Source: an uncultured Bacteroides sp. (GTDB lineage Bacteria > Bacteroidota > Bacteroidia > Bacteroidales > Bacteroidaceae). From it: a stretch of DNA of 59,527 nt. Below are positions 27,511 to 35,092 of this stretch, piece by piece. The notes below the pieces were generated by a model. That model was not told where the DNA came from, made no database searches, and was given only the letters and a program-made list of their open reading frames with translations. The position numbers were made by a program, and so were the translations under genes. The stretch lies in NCBI GenBank assembly GCA_944321495.1, contig CALULP010000018.1:1-59527 (forward strand), in the 5' to 3' direction. Each line of letters starts with the position of its first letter. The stretch's first letter is position 1.

Positions 27511-30492
27511 ATGAGAACCATTCGTTTATGGCTGGCGACGTGCCTTTGTATCGTCGCACTGTCGGCCTACGGAGCTCCCGGCGGTTCGGTGTACACCGAG
27601 CGGCCCGACGACCCGGAGGCGTTCTATTTCACCCCCGAGAACTACGGGTTCAAGGCGGACGGCAAGCAGGACGTGACCGAAGCCCTGCAAAAAGCCATCT
27701 TCCAGGTGAAACGTGAGAAAAACTTCGGCATCCTGTTCCTGCCCGAAGGAGAGTACCGCATCAGCAAGACCATCCAGATTCCGTCGTCGGTGCGCCTCAT
27801 CGGCTACGGCAAGAAGCGTCCGGTCATCTACCTGGCGAAGGATACGCCGGGCTTCCAGGAGCAGCAGTACATGGTGTGGTTCACCGGCGGCATTGCCCCC
27901 GAAGGGCGTGAGCCGAGCGATGCCAATGCGGGCACGTTCTACAGCGCGCTGTCCAACGTGGACTTCCGCATCGACAAGGGCAACCCCGGCGCCATCGCCA
28001 TCCGCTCGCACTTTGCCCAGCACAGCTTCATCAGCCACTGCGACATCCATACCGGCACCGGCCTGGCCGGCATCTGGGACGTGGGCAACGAGATGGAAGA
28101 CGTGCGCTTCTTCGACGGCCAGTACGGCATCATCTCCAGCCGACCCTCTCCGGGCTGGCCCATGATGATGGTGGACACCTACTTCGAGGGACAGAGCAGG
28201 GCAGCCATCCTCTCCAAATCGGTAGGTTTTGCCATCGTGGGCATGCACGTGAAGGAAACCCCCACGGCCTTCGAAATGGCCGAAGGGCTTGAAGACCGCC
28301 TGCACCTGGAAGACGTCCTGCTGGAAAACGTAGGCACGGGCGTCAAGGTGAGCGTCACCAGCAACACCTTCTCGCAACTGAACATGACCAACGTCCTCTG
28401 CCGCAACGTGCCCGTGCTCGTGACCTACGCCGCGGGACGCGAACCGGTAAAGGCACCCGCCAAGATGTACCGCGTGAACGACTTCACCTGCGGACTGGTG
28501 TATGACAACATGGAGGCCGAACCCGCCTTCAAGCAAATCTGCGACATGGAGGCCGTGAAGTCACTGCCCAAGAAGCTGGAAGCCACCATCCCCGCCCTGC
28601 CGGGCATGGAAACGTGGGTGAACGTGCGCACCTTCGGCGCCAAGGGCGACGGGGAAACGGACGACACCCAAGCCTTTGAACAGGCCATCGCCACCGGCAA
28701 GCCGGTCTACGTGCCCCAGGGCTGGTACCGCCTGACCCGCACGCTGCAGATGCAGCCGGGCACCAACCTCATCGGCCTGCACCCCTTCGGCACGCAGCTT
28801 GTGCTGAAAGAGAGTGAGCCCGCCTTCAGCGGCTTCGGCACGCCCGTGCCCCTGCTGCAATCGTCGAAGGGCGGCGCCGACCTGCTGAACGGCATCGGCA
28901 TCAACGCCGGAGCCTACAACTACCGCGCCGTGGGCGTGAAGTGGATGGCCGGCGAAGACTCTTACCTGAACGACGTGAAGTTTGTAGGCGGACACGGCAC
29001 CCTGCGGAAACCCACACCGGGACAACCCGCACGCCGCTACAACCGTAGCGCACCGCGCATCAGCTCGCCGGAGAACCCCGTGACGGAAACCGGCAAGGAC
29101 TTGGCCTGGGACACCCAGTACTGGAGCCTCTGGATAGCCGACGGTGGCGGCGGCATCTTCAAGGACGTATGGACCGCCGACACGTATGCCGCCTCCGGAC
29201 TGTACGTGAGCGACACCAAGACGCCGGGACGCATCTACGCCATGTCGCTGGAACACCACGTGCGCACCGAAGCCCGCTTCAGCAACGTGGAGAACTGGAA
29301 AATCTACGCCTTCCAGTTTGAGGAAGAAGGCAAGGAAGGCCCCGACTGCCACATGGCGGAAATGGCCGGCTGCAAGAACATCGAGCTCATCAACGTATGG
29401 ATGTACCGCGTCATCCGCGCCTTCCTGCCCAAGGAGATAGGCTACCGCATCTGGGACTGCGAGGATATCACCTTCCGCAACATGTACAACTACACGCAGG
29501 TATTGCCCGTCATCGAATTCCCCGTCTACGACATGAACAAGCGCCTGCCCATCTACTCGTGGAACTTCGCCCGCCTGGCCATCACCGGACAGGAGAAAGG
29601 CCTGCGCCCGGCACTCGACACCGTGGGCAACCCCGTGCGCCTGGCCACCGGCTTTGAACTGGCCTCCGGCGCCGTGGCCGACAGCAAGGGCAACGTGTAC
29701 TTCTGCGAAAACCGCCTGAAGAAAATCTACAAGTGGTCCGCCGAGACCGGCGAAGTGACGCTCTTGGCCGACTATCCGTGGAAACCCTTCACCCTGGCCG
29801 TGGACACACAGGACAACCTGCTCGTCATCTTCCGCTACGACCCGCAACCGGGCTACCTGGTGAACGGCAAGCAAGAGACGGTGCCCCGCCTGCCGGACGA
29901 CAACCCCATGTACAGCGGCTGGGGCAACAGCGGCTGGGCGGCCTGGGGATACTCCTTTGACCCGGACAACGCCGACGCCACCATGAAACCCATGCCCCGC
30001 GTGGCTACCTCGAGCGTGAAGAACGTGGCACGCGTCATCCACCCCTCCAGCCGCTGGCGCGGCGACTTCGAGAAGGTGGCCGAGAGCATGCCCGAATACA
30101 GCTTCATCGCCCCCGACGGCGTGACGCTGATACCCGAGACCTACGACCTGGGACGCTCGTGCGCCCTGATTGCCGTAACCCCGGGACAGGCACAGAAGGC
30201 ATACGTCACCAACGAGAACGTCAAGATTACCCTCGCCTACAAGGTTGACGCCGACGGCAGCCTGTCGCAACCCCAGCAACTGTGCCCCTACGGCCAGTAC
30301 AGCAACGTGACGGACCGTGACGGCAACATCTACGTGGCCGACGGCGAAATCTTCGTCTACGCGCCCGACGGCAAGGAGCTGAAGCGCATCCGCCTGGAAG
30401 AACGCCCCATCTCGCTGGCCATCGGCGGCAAGCAAGGCGAACTGCTGTTTGCCACCACCACGCGCTCCATCTACGCCCTGCGCATCAAGTAA
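27511..30492 (+). CDS. Secreted tandem beta-helix/beta-propeller protein, paralogue of the preceding gene
   Basis: 993 aa, signal peptide about 1-21 (ALSAYGA). Same three-part plan and high similarity along the whole length: ENYGFKADGKQDVTEALQKA near 42, VRTFGAKGDGETDDTQAFEQA near 375, and a propeller from about 695 (GNVYFCENRLKKIYKWS; NIYVADGEIFVYAPDG). Conserved between the two copies are runs such as MAGEDSYLNDVKFVGGHG and SSPENPV, good candidates for the functional surface. The pair probably arose by tandem duplication and may attack two linkages of the same glycan. Divergence is greatest in the first helix and the loop after residue 780. Confidence 0.7.
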   Translation: MRTIRLWLATCLCIVALSAYGAPGGSVYTERPDDPEAFYFTPENYGFKADGKQDVTEALQKAIFQVKREKNFGILFLPEGEYRISKTIQIPSSVRLIGYGKKRPVIYLAKDTPGFQEQQYMVWFTGGIAPEGREPSDANAGTFYSALSNVDFRIDKGNPGAIAIRSHFAQHSFISHCDIHTGTGLAGIWDVGNEMEDVRFFDGQYGIISSRPSPGWPMMMVDTYFEGQSRAAILSKSVGFAIVGMHVKETPTAFEMAEGLEDRLHLEDVLLENVGTGVKVSVTSNTFSQLNMTNVLCRNVPVLVTYAAGREPVKAPAKMYRVNDFTCGLVYDNMEAEPAFKQICDMEAVKSLPKKLEATIPALPGMETWVNVRTFGAKGDGETDDTQAFEQAIATGKPVYVPQGWYRLTRTLQMQPGTNLIGLHPFGTQLVLKESEPAFSGFGTPVPLLQSSKGGADLLNGIGINAGAYNYRAVGVKWMAGEDSYLNDVKFVGGHGTLRKPTPGQPARRYNRSAPRISSPENPVTETGKDLAWDTQYWSLWIADGGGGIFKDVWTADTYAASGLYVSDTKTPGRIYAMSLEHHVRTEARFSNVENWKIYAFQFEEEGKEGPDCHMAEMAGCKNIELINVWMYRVIRAFLPKEIGYRIWDCEDITFRNMYNYTQVLPVIEFPVYDMNKRLPIYSWNFARLAITGQEKGLRPALDTVGNPVRLATGFELASGAVADSKGNVYFCENRLKKIYKWSAETGEVTLLADYPWKPFTLAVDTQDNLLVIFRYDPQPGYLVNGKQETVPRLPDDNPMYSGWGNSGWAAWGYSFDPDNADATMKPMPRVATSSVKNVARVIHPSSRWRGDFEKVAESMPEYSFIAPDGVTLIPETYDLGRSCALIAVTPGQAQKAYVTNENVKITLAYKVDADGSLSQPQQLCPYGQYSNVTDRDGNIYVADGEIFVYAPDGKELKRIRLEERPISLAIGGKQGELLFATTTRSIYALRIK

Positions 30493-30519
30493 GCGCGGCA
30501 CGGCATGCGCTTAAAACAT

Positions 30520-30655
30520 TTAGGCGCGGATTTCGCGGATGAACACGGATAGAATCAACTTAATCCGTGAAATCCGCGTAATCCGCGCCTAATCATAAAT
30601 ACATGTCCCCCCATCACTAATCACTAATCACTAATCACTAAACCCTAACCACTAA
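30520..30655. repeat. AATCCGCG-family hairpin followed by TCACTAA heptamers
   Basis: TTAGGCGCGGAT (30520-30531) pairs perfectly with ATCCGCGCCTAA (30581-30592), with further complementarity inside. It lies 28 bp after the stop of the beta-helix gene and could end its transcript. Positions 30613-30655 carry six TAATCAC/CTAACCAC units of the heptamer family. Confidence 0.7.
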
Positions 30656-30667
30656 TCCCCCTCCCCC

Positions 30668-30699
30668 TTTCCCCATCCGCAAAAAAAAACGTACCTTTG
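30668..30699 (+). promoter_or_regulatory. Promoter of the SpmA/SpmB fusion gene
   Basis: TTTC (30668-30671), 20-nt spacer, TACCTTTG (30692-30699); the start codon is 46 nt downstream. One mismatch in the -33 box. Confidence 0.6.
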
Positions 30700-30745
30700 C
30701 CGCGGACGGACGCCGGCGCCTGCCGGCAGAAACACACACACGCTT

Positions 30746-31978
30746 ATGGTACTGAACTACATCTGGGCAGCCTTCTTCATCATCGCCTTCGTGGTGGCTG
30801 CGGGCAAACTCGTGCTGACGGGCGACACGGACATCTTCACCCGCCTGATTAACGCCACGTTCGACTCGTCGAAGTCCGCCTTCGAAATCTCGCTGGGCCT
30901 CACGGGCCTGCTCTCCCTCTGGATGGGGCTGATGAAGATAGGCGAAAACAGCGGCATGATAGGCGCCCTGTCGCGCTGGCTCAGCCCCCTGTTCTGCCGC
31001 CTCTTCCCCGACATCCCCAAGGGGCATCCCGCTATGGGCAGCATCTTCATGAACTTCTCCGCCAACATGCTGGGACTGGACAATGCCGCCACCCCCCTGG
31101 GCCTGAAGGCCATGAAGGAACTGCAGGAACTGAACCCGCAGAAGGACACGGCGACGAACCCCATGATTATGTTCCTCGTCATCAACACCTCGGGACTGAT
31201 ACTGATACCGGTGAGCATCATGATGTACCGCGCGCAGATGGGCGCAGCGCAGCCCACCGACATCTTCATCCCCACGCTGCTCACCACCACCGTCAGCACC
31301 CTGGTGGGCGTGGCGGCGGTAAGCATCAGCCAGCGCATCAACCTGCTGTGCCGCCCCGTGCTGCTGCTGGCGGCAGGCATAGGCGTGTTCTTCGGCGGGC
31401 TGATGTGGCTCTACTTCCGCGTGGGCCGCAACGAGATGGGCGAATACTCCACCTTGGCGGCCAACGTGCTGCTGTGCGCCATCATCCTGCTGTTCATCAT
31501 GTGGGGACTGTGGCGGCGCACCAACGTCTACGACTCGTTCATCGAGGGCGCCAAGGACGGCTTCCACACGGCGGTGCGCATCATCCCCTACCTGGTGGCG
31601 TTCCTCGTGGGCATCGGCGTGTTCCGCGCCTCGGGGGCGATGGACCTCGTGGTGCAGGGCATCGGCGCCGCGGTGGGCTGGCTGGGCATGGACACCTCGT
31701 TCGTGGGCGCGCTGCCCACCGCGCTGATGAAGTCGCTGAGCGGCAGCGCCGCCAACGGCCTGATGATAGACACCATGACGCAGTACGGCGCCGACTCGTT
31801 CGTGGGGCGCATGAGCTGCGTGGCCCGCGGGGCGAGCGACACCACGTTCTACATCCTGGCCGTGTACTTCGGCAGCGTGGGCATCACCCGCACCCGCAAC
31901 GCCCTGACCTGCGGCCTCATCGCCGACGGCGCCGGGGTCGTGGCAGCGATTGTGATAAGTTATCTGTTTTTCTTTTAA
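30746..31978 (+). CDS. SpmA-SpmB fusion, nucleoside-recognition (Gate) membrane protein
   Basis: 410 aa integral membrane protein with about ten predicted helices. The N-terminal half corresponds to spore maturation protein A (MNFSANMLGLDNAATPLGLKAMKEL) and the C-terminal half (from about 205) to SpmB (GAKDGFHTAVRIIPYLVAFLVG; SGSAANGLMIDTM; ARGASDTTFYILAVYFGSVG). In Bacillus these are two proteins for spore-core dehydration. In non-spore-forming Bacteroidetes the fused form is common and its substrate is unknown. It stands alone with its own promoter and is followed by composite element copy 5. Confidence 0.9.
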   Translation: MVLNYIWAAFFIIAFVVAAGKLVLTGDTDIFTRLINATFDSSKSAFEISLGLTGLLSLWMGLMKIGENSGMIGALSRWLSPLFCRLFPDIPKGHPAMGSIFMNFSANMLGLDNAATPLGLKAMKELQELNPQKDTATNPMIMFLVINTSGLILIPVSIMMYRAQMGAAQPTDIFIPTLLTTTVSTLVGVAAVSISQRINLLCRPVLLLAAGIGVFFGGLMWLYFRVGRNEMGEYSTLAANVLLCAIILLFIMWGLWRRTNVYDSFIEGAKDGFHTAVRIIPYLVAFLVGIGVFRASGAMDLVVQGIGAAVGWLGMDTSFVGALPTALMKSLSGSAANGLMIDTMTQYGADSFVGRMSCVARGASDTTFYILAVYFGSVGITRTRNALTCGLIADGAGVVAAIVISYLFFF

Positions 31979-31983
31979 TCGTA

Positions 31984-32420
31984 CTTTTCTTTTTGTCTTG
32001 ACACAAAAAGAAAAGATACCCAAAGAAAAAAGTCAAGCGCTGAATCTCCGGGGCTACTCCGGGAGGCCCCCGGCCTAAGGGGCAGAAACTCGCTGCGCTC
32101 AAACAGTCTGCCCCTCTTGACGGCCGGAAACCTCCCTCCGCTTCACGCCCCTCCGCTTAGGCGCGGGCCATGCGGCATCCGGAAAACGGACCTTACCGCT
32201 CAAGAAGTCCGGCATTCCGCGGCTTGATGCCGCATGGCTCTCCGACATTGACCGACGGGCGTAAAGCGAAGAAAGCCCTTCAGGCGTATAAAACGGCAGA
32301 CTGTTTGAGCGCAGCGAGTTTCTGCCGTTTAGCCTGAAGAGCTTTCGGAGTAGCCCGGCGGGCACAGCCGGGGTCCTTTCTTTTTGGCATCTTTTTCTTT
32401 CGGGCAAACGAAAGAAAAAG
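31984..32420 (+). repeat. Composite hairpin element, copy 5
   Basis: A hairpin 31984-31996/32003-32015 begins 5 nt after the SpmA/B stop. A-half outer stem 32070-32075/32122-32127 (CCGGCC/GGCCGG) with a further GGAGG/CCTCC step outside a 3x3 loop. B-half outer stem 32278-32285/32332-32339 with an added GAAAGC/GCTTTC step (32271-32276/32341-32346). B hairpin 32391-32401/32410-32420, 35 nt before ybeY. The shortest complete copy. Confidence 0.88.
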
Positions 32421-32455
32421 TGCAGGAAAATGTTTTTTCAACAAAGAATATCGTT

Positions 32456-32875
32456 ATGATTACCTACCAGACCGACGGCGTGGACATGCCCGACATACGG
32501 AAACGGGAAACCACGCAATGGATTAAGGCCGTGGCACAGGCCTACGGCAAGCGCGTGGGCGACATCGCCTACATCTTCTGCTCGGACGAGCGCATACTCG
32601 AGGTGAACCGCCAGTACCTCCAGCACGACTACTACACGGACATCATCACCTTCGACTACTGCGAGGGCAACCGCCTGAGCGGCGACCTCTTCATCAGCCT
32701 CGACACCGTGCGCACCAACGCCCAGCAGTTTGCCGGCGGCGACTACGCCCGCGAGCTGCACCGCGTCATCATACACGGCATCCTGCACCTGTGCGGCCTG
32801 GGCGACAAGGGCCCGGGCGAGCGCGAACTGATGGAGCAGGCCGAAGACCGCGCCCTCGCCCTGCTGGCACAGTAA
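32456..32875 (+). CDS. ybeY: Endoribonuclease YbeY, 16S rRNA maturation
   Basis: 139 aa cytoplasmic metalloprotein of the UPF0054 family, involved in 16S rRNA 3'-end processing and 70S quality control. Family marks: NRQYLQHDYYTDIITFDY near 51-68, SGDLFIS near 75-81, and the zinc motif ELHRVIIHGILHLCGLGDK near 100-118. His107 and His111 are present, but the third ligand His of the usual HGxLHLxGYDH is absent (Gly-Asp-Lys instead); I recall the same in related Bacteroidetes. The ATG at 32456 is chosen because the upstream in-frame codons belong to the repeat element. Confidence 0.92.
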   Translation: MITYQTDGVDMPDIRKRETTQWIKAVAQAYGKRVGDIAYIFCSDERILEVNRQYLQHDYYTDIITFDYCEGNRLSGDLFISLDTVRTNAQQFAGGDYARELHRVIIHGILHLCGLGDKGPGERELMEQAEDRALALLAQ

Positions 32876-32960
32876 CGCCACCCCGCCAGCGACGTACCGC
32901 TACCGGACAAGCGCGGTATCGCCACCGGGACAGCGATACGCCGCTCCCCCATCTGCCCCG
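32876..32960. other. Gap with CGGTA/TACCG inverted fragments
   Basis: Short stretch with alternating ACGTACCGCTACCGG, GCGGTATCGCCACCGG and AGCGATACGCCGC pieces that can pair with each other; similar to fragments at 22850-22930 and 54408-54450. No gene seen. Confidence 0.4.
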
Positions 32961-33025
32961 GGACACGGAAATCCGCAGACGGGAAGCCCCTCCGTGCAGG
33001 CACACAAAAAAACCGCACGGGGACG

Positions 33026-33056
33026 CTTGCACCTTGGACAGAAAAACGTATCTTTG
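33026..33056 (+). promoter_or_regulatory. Promoter of the beta-glucuronidase gene
   Basis: CTTG (33026-33029), 19-nt spacer, TATCTTTG (33049-33056); start codon 31 nt downstream. The -33 box has one mismatch. Confidence 0.55.
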
Positions 33057-33086
33057 GCGACAGATCATACCAATACCACTTTACCC

Positions 33087-34895
33087 ATGAAAAAAAACGT
33101 ATTTAAATCCCTGCTGCTGCTCGCAGCCCTGCTCTGCGCAGGAAGCCTGCGCGCTCAGACCGTGCTCCAAAACGTGTACGCACACAAGCACCAGTCGTTC
33201 AACGGCTCGTGGCAGACCATCGTCGACCCCTTCGACGCCGGCTTCTACGACTACCGCCTGAAGGAAAGCCCCACCGGCTTCTTCCAGAACCGCACGCCCC
33301 GCCACAAGCAAGACCTGGTGGAGTATGACTTCGTGCCCGCCGAACAGCTCTACGTACCCGGCGACTGGAACACGCAGCGCCCCGAGCTCTTCCTCTACGA
33401 GGGCAGCATTTGGTACAAGAAAGACTTCAATTACCAGCGGAAGCCCGGCACGCGCCTGTTCCTGTACTTCGGCGCAGCCAACTATCTGACGCACGTCTAC
33501 CTCAACGGCGAGAAGATAGGCGTGCACGAGGGCGGCTTCACCCCCTTCCACTTCGACATCACCGACCGCGTGAAGGACGGCGAGAACTTCGTCATCGTCC
33601 GCGTCAACGACGACCGCAAGCCCGAGAACGTGCCCACCGTCAACTCCGACTGGTGGAACTACGGCGGCATCACCCGCGACGTCCTCTTGGTCGAGACCCC
33701 CGAAACCTACGTGGACGACTACCGCCTGGACCTCGCCCCCGGCAAGTACAACGAACTGGCGGGCTACGTGCAGCTCAACCAAGCCAAGCAAGGGCAGACG
33801 GTGACCCTCGCCATCCCCGAGCTGAAGGTGAAGGAAACCCTCACCACCGACGCCCGGGGCCGCGCCACCTTCAGCCTCAAGGCCAAGCCCACGCTCTGGA
33901 CGCCCGAGCAGCCCAAACTCTATGACGTCCGCCTCACCTGCGGCGAAGAGACACTGGCCGACCGCATCGGCTTCCGCCGCATCGAGACGCAAGGCAAGAG
34001 CATCCTGCTCAACGGCAAGAAAACCTTCCTGCGCGGCATCGCCATCCACGAGGAAGCCCCTTTCCGCGCCGGCCGCGTGGCCAGCGAAGCCGAGTGCCGC
34101 ACCCTGCTCCAGTGGGCCAAAGAGCTGGGCTGCAACTTCGTCCGCCTGGCCCACTATCCCCACAACGAGGCTATGGTGCGCCTGGCCGAGGAGATGGGAC
34201 TGATGGTGTGGAGCGAAATCCCCGTCTACTGGACCATCCACTGGGACAACCCCGACACCTACCGCAACGCCGAACGACAGCTCACCGACATGATAGCACG
34301 CGACAAGAACCGCTGCGCCATCATCATCTGGAGCATCGCCAACGAGACGCCCCACAGTGACGCACGCGACCGCTTCCTGGGCAACCTCGCCACCCGCGCC
34401 AAGCAGATGGACGGCACACGCCTCCTCAGCATGGCCATGGAGGTAAGCGGCACCAGCGGCAACACCAACCAGGTGCACGACAACATGAACCCCTACGTGG
34501 ACATCGTGAGCTTCAACAGCTACCTGGGCTGGTACAACGGCACGCTGCGCGACCTGGAAACCCGCCAGTGGGACATCCCCTACGACAAGCCGTTCTTCGT
34601 CAGCGAGTTCGGAGCCGGCGCCCTGGCAGGCCTGCACGGCGGCAAGGACGAGCTCTGGACCGAAGAATACCAGGCCGAACTCTACCGCCTCACGCTGCAG
34701 ATGTACGACCGCGTGGAAGGCTTCGCCGGCACCTCGCCCTGGATTCTGATGGACTTCCGCTCCGCCCGCCGCCAGGTGCACGGCACGCAGGACTTCTACA
34801 ACCGCAAGGGCATCATCTCCAACCGCGGGCAGAAGAAACAGGCCTTCTACGTGCTCCAGGACTTCTACAAGAAGAAAGCTGAGGAGTACAAATGA
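33087..34895 (+). CDS. Secreted GH2 beta-glucuronidase
   Basis: 602 aa with signal peptide (about 1-22, ending LRAQ); a longer in-frame start at 32994 lacks support. Order: GH2 sugar-binding jelly roll (about 30-190; GAANYLTHVYLNGEKIGVHEGGF), Ig-like domain (about 190-285), TIM barrel (about 290-590). Acid/base Glu420 lies in SIANETPHS and nucleophile Glu507 in VSEFGAGA. An N-R-K-G motif at 572-575 matches the NxKG signature that reads the carboxylate of glucuronate in beta-glucuronidases. It should release glucuronic acid from glycans or conjugates in the periplasm. It has its own promoter and is not part of the PUL upstream. Confidence 0.88.
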   Translation: MKKNVFKSLLLLAALLCAGSLRAQTVLQNVYAHKHQSFNGSWQTIVDPFDAGFYDYRLKESPTGFFQNRTPRHKQDLVEYDFVPAEQLYVPGDWNTQRPELFLYEGSIWYKKDFNYQRKPGTRLFLYFGAANYLTHVYLNGEKIGVHEGGFTPFHFDITDRVKDGENFVIVRVNDDRKPENVPTVNSDWWNYGGITRDVLLVETPETYVDDYRLDLAPGKYNELAGYVQLNQAKQGQTVTLAIPELKVKETLTTDARGRATFSLKAKPTLWTPEQPKLYDVRLTCGEETLADRIGFRRIETQGKSILLNGKKTFLRGIAIHEEAPFRAGRVASEAECRTLLQWAKELGCNFVRLAHYPHNEAMVRLAEEMGLMVWSEIPVYWTIHWDNPDTYRNAERQLTDMIARDKNRCAIIIWSIANETPHSDARDRFLGNLATRAKQMDGTRLLSMAMEVSGTSGNTNQVHDNMNPYVDIVSFNSYLGWYNGTLRDLETRQWDIPYDKPFFVSEFGAGALAGLHGGKDELWTEEYQAELYRLTLQMYDRVEGFAGTSPWILMDFRSARRQVHGTQDFYNRKGIISNRGQKKQAFYVLQDFYKKKAEEYK

Positions 34896-34896
34896 A

Positions 34897-34998
34897 ATTA
34901 GTGATTAGTGGTTAGGGATTAGTGATTAATATGCTTGTCCGTCCGCATGGCATTAATCACTAATCCCTAAACACTAATCCCTAACCACTAATCACTAA
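34897..34998. repeat. TTAGTGA heptamer hairpin
   Basis: The left arm has about four TTAGTGA/TTAGTGG/TTAGGGA units (34899-34929) and the right arm about six TCACTAA/TCCCTAA units (34951-34998). The core between them contains GTCCGTCCGCATGGCATTAA. The arms are reverse complements, so the transcript folds into one long hairpin 3' of the glucuronidase gene. Related copies at 53127-53279, 55396-55497 and 59309-59403. Confidence 0.8.
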
Positions 34999-35092
34999 AA
35001 AAAGCGTCATCGTATCGAAAAAAATCCGTACCTTTAGCGCAGTACAACAACGAGGGTGAATTCTAAGTCCTCCCTCAAAAATACGGAAAGCC

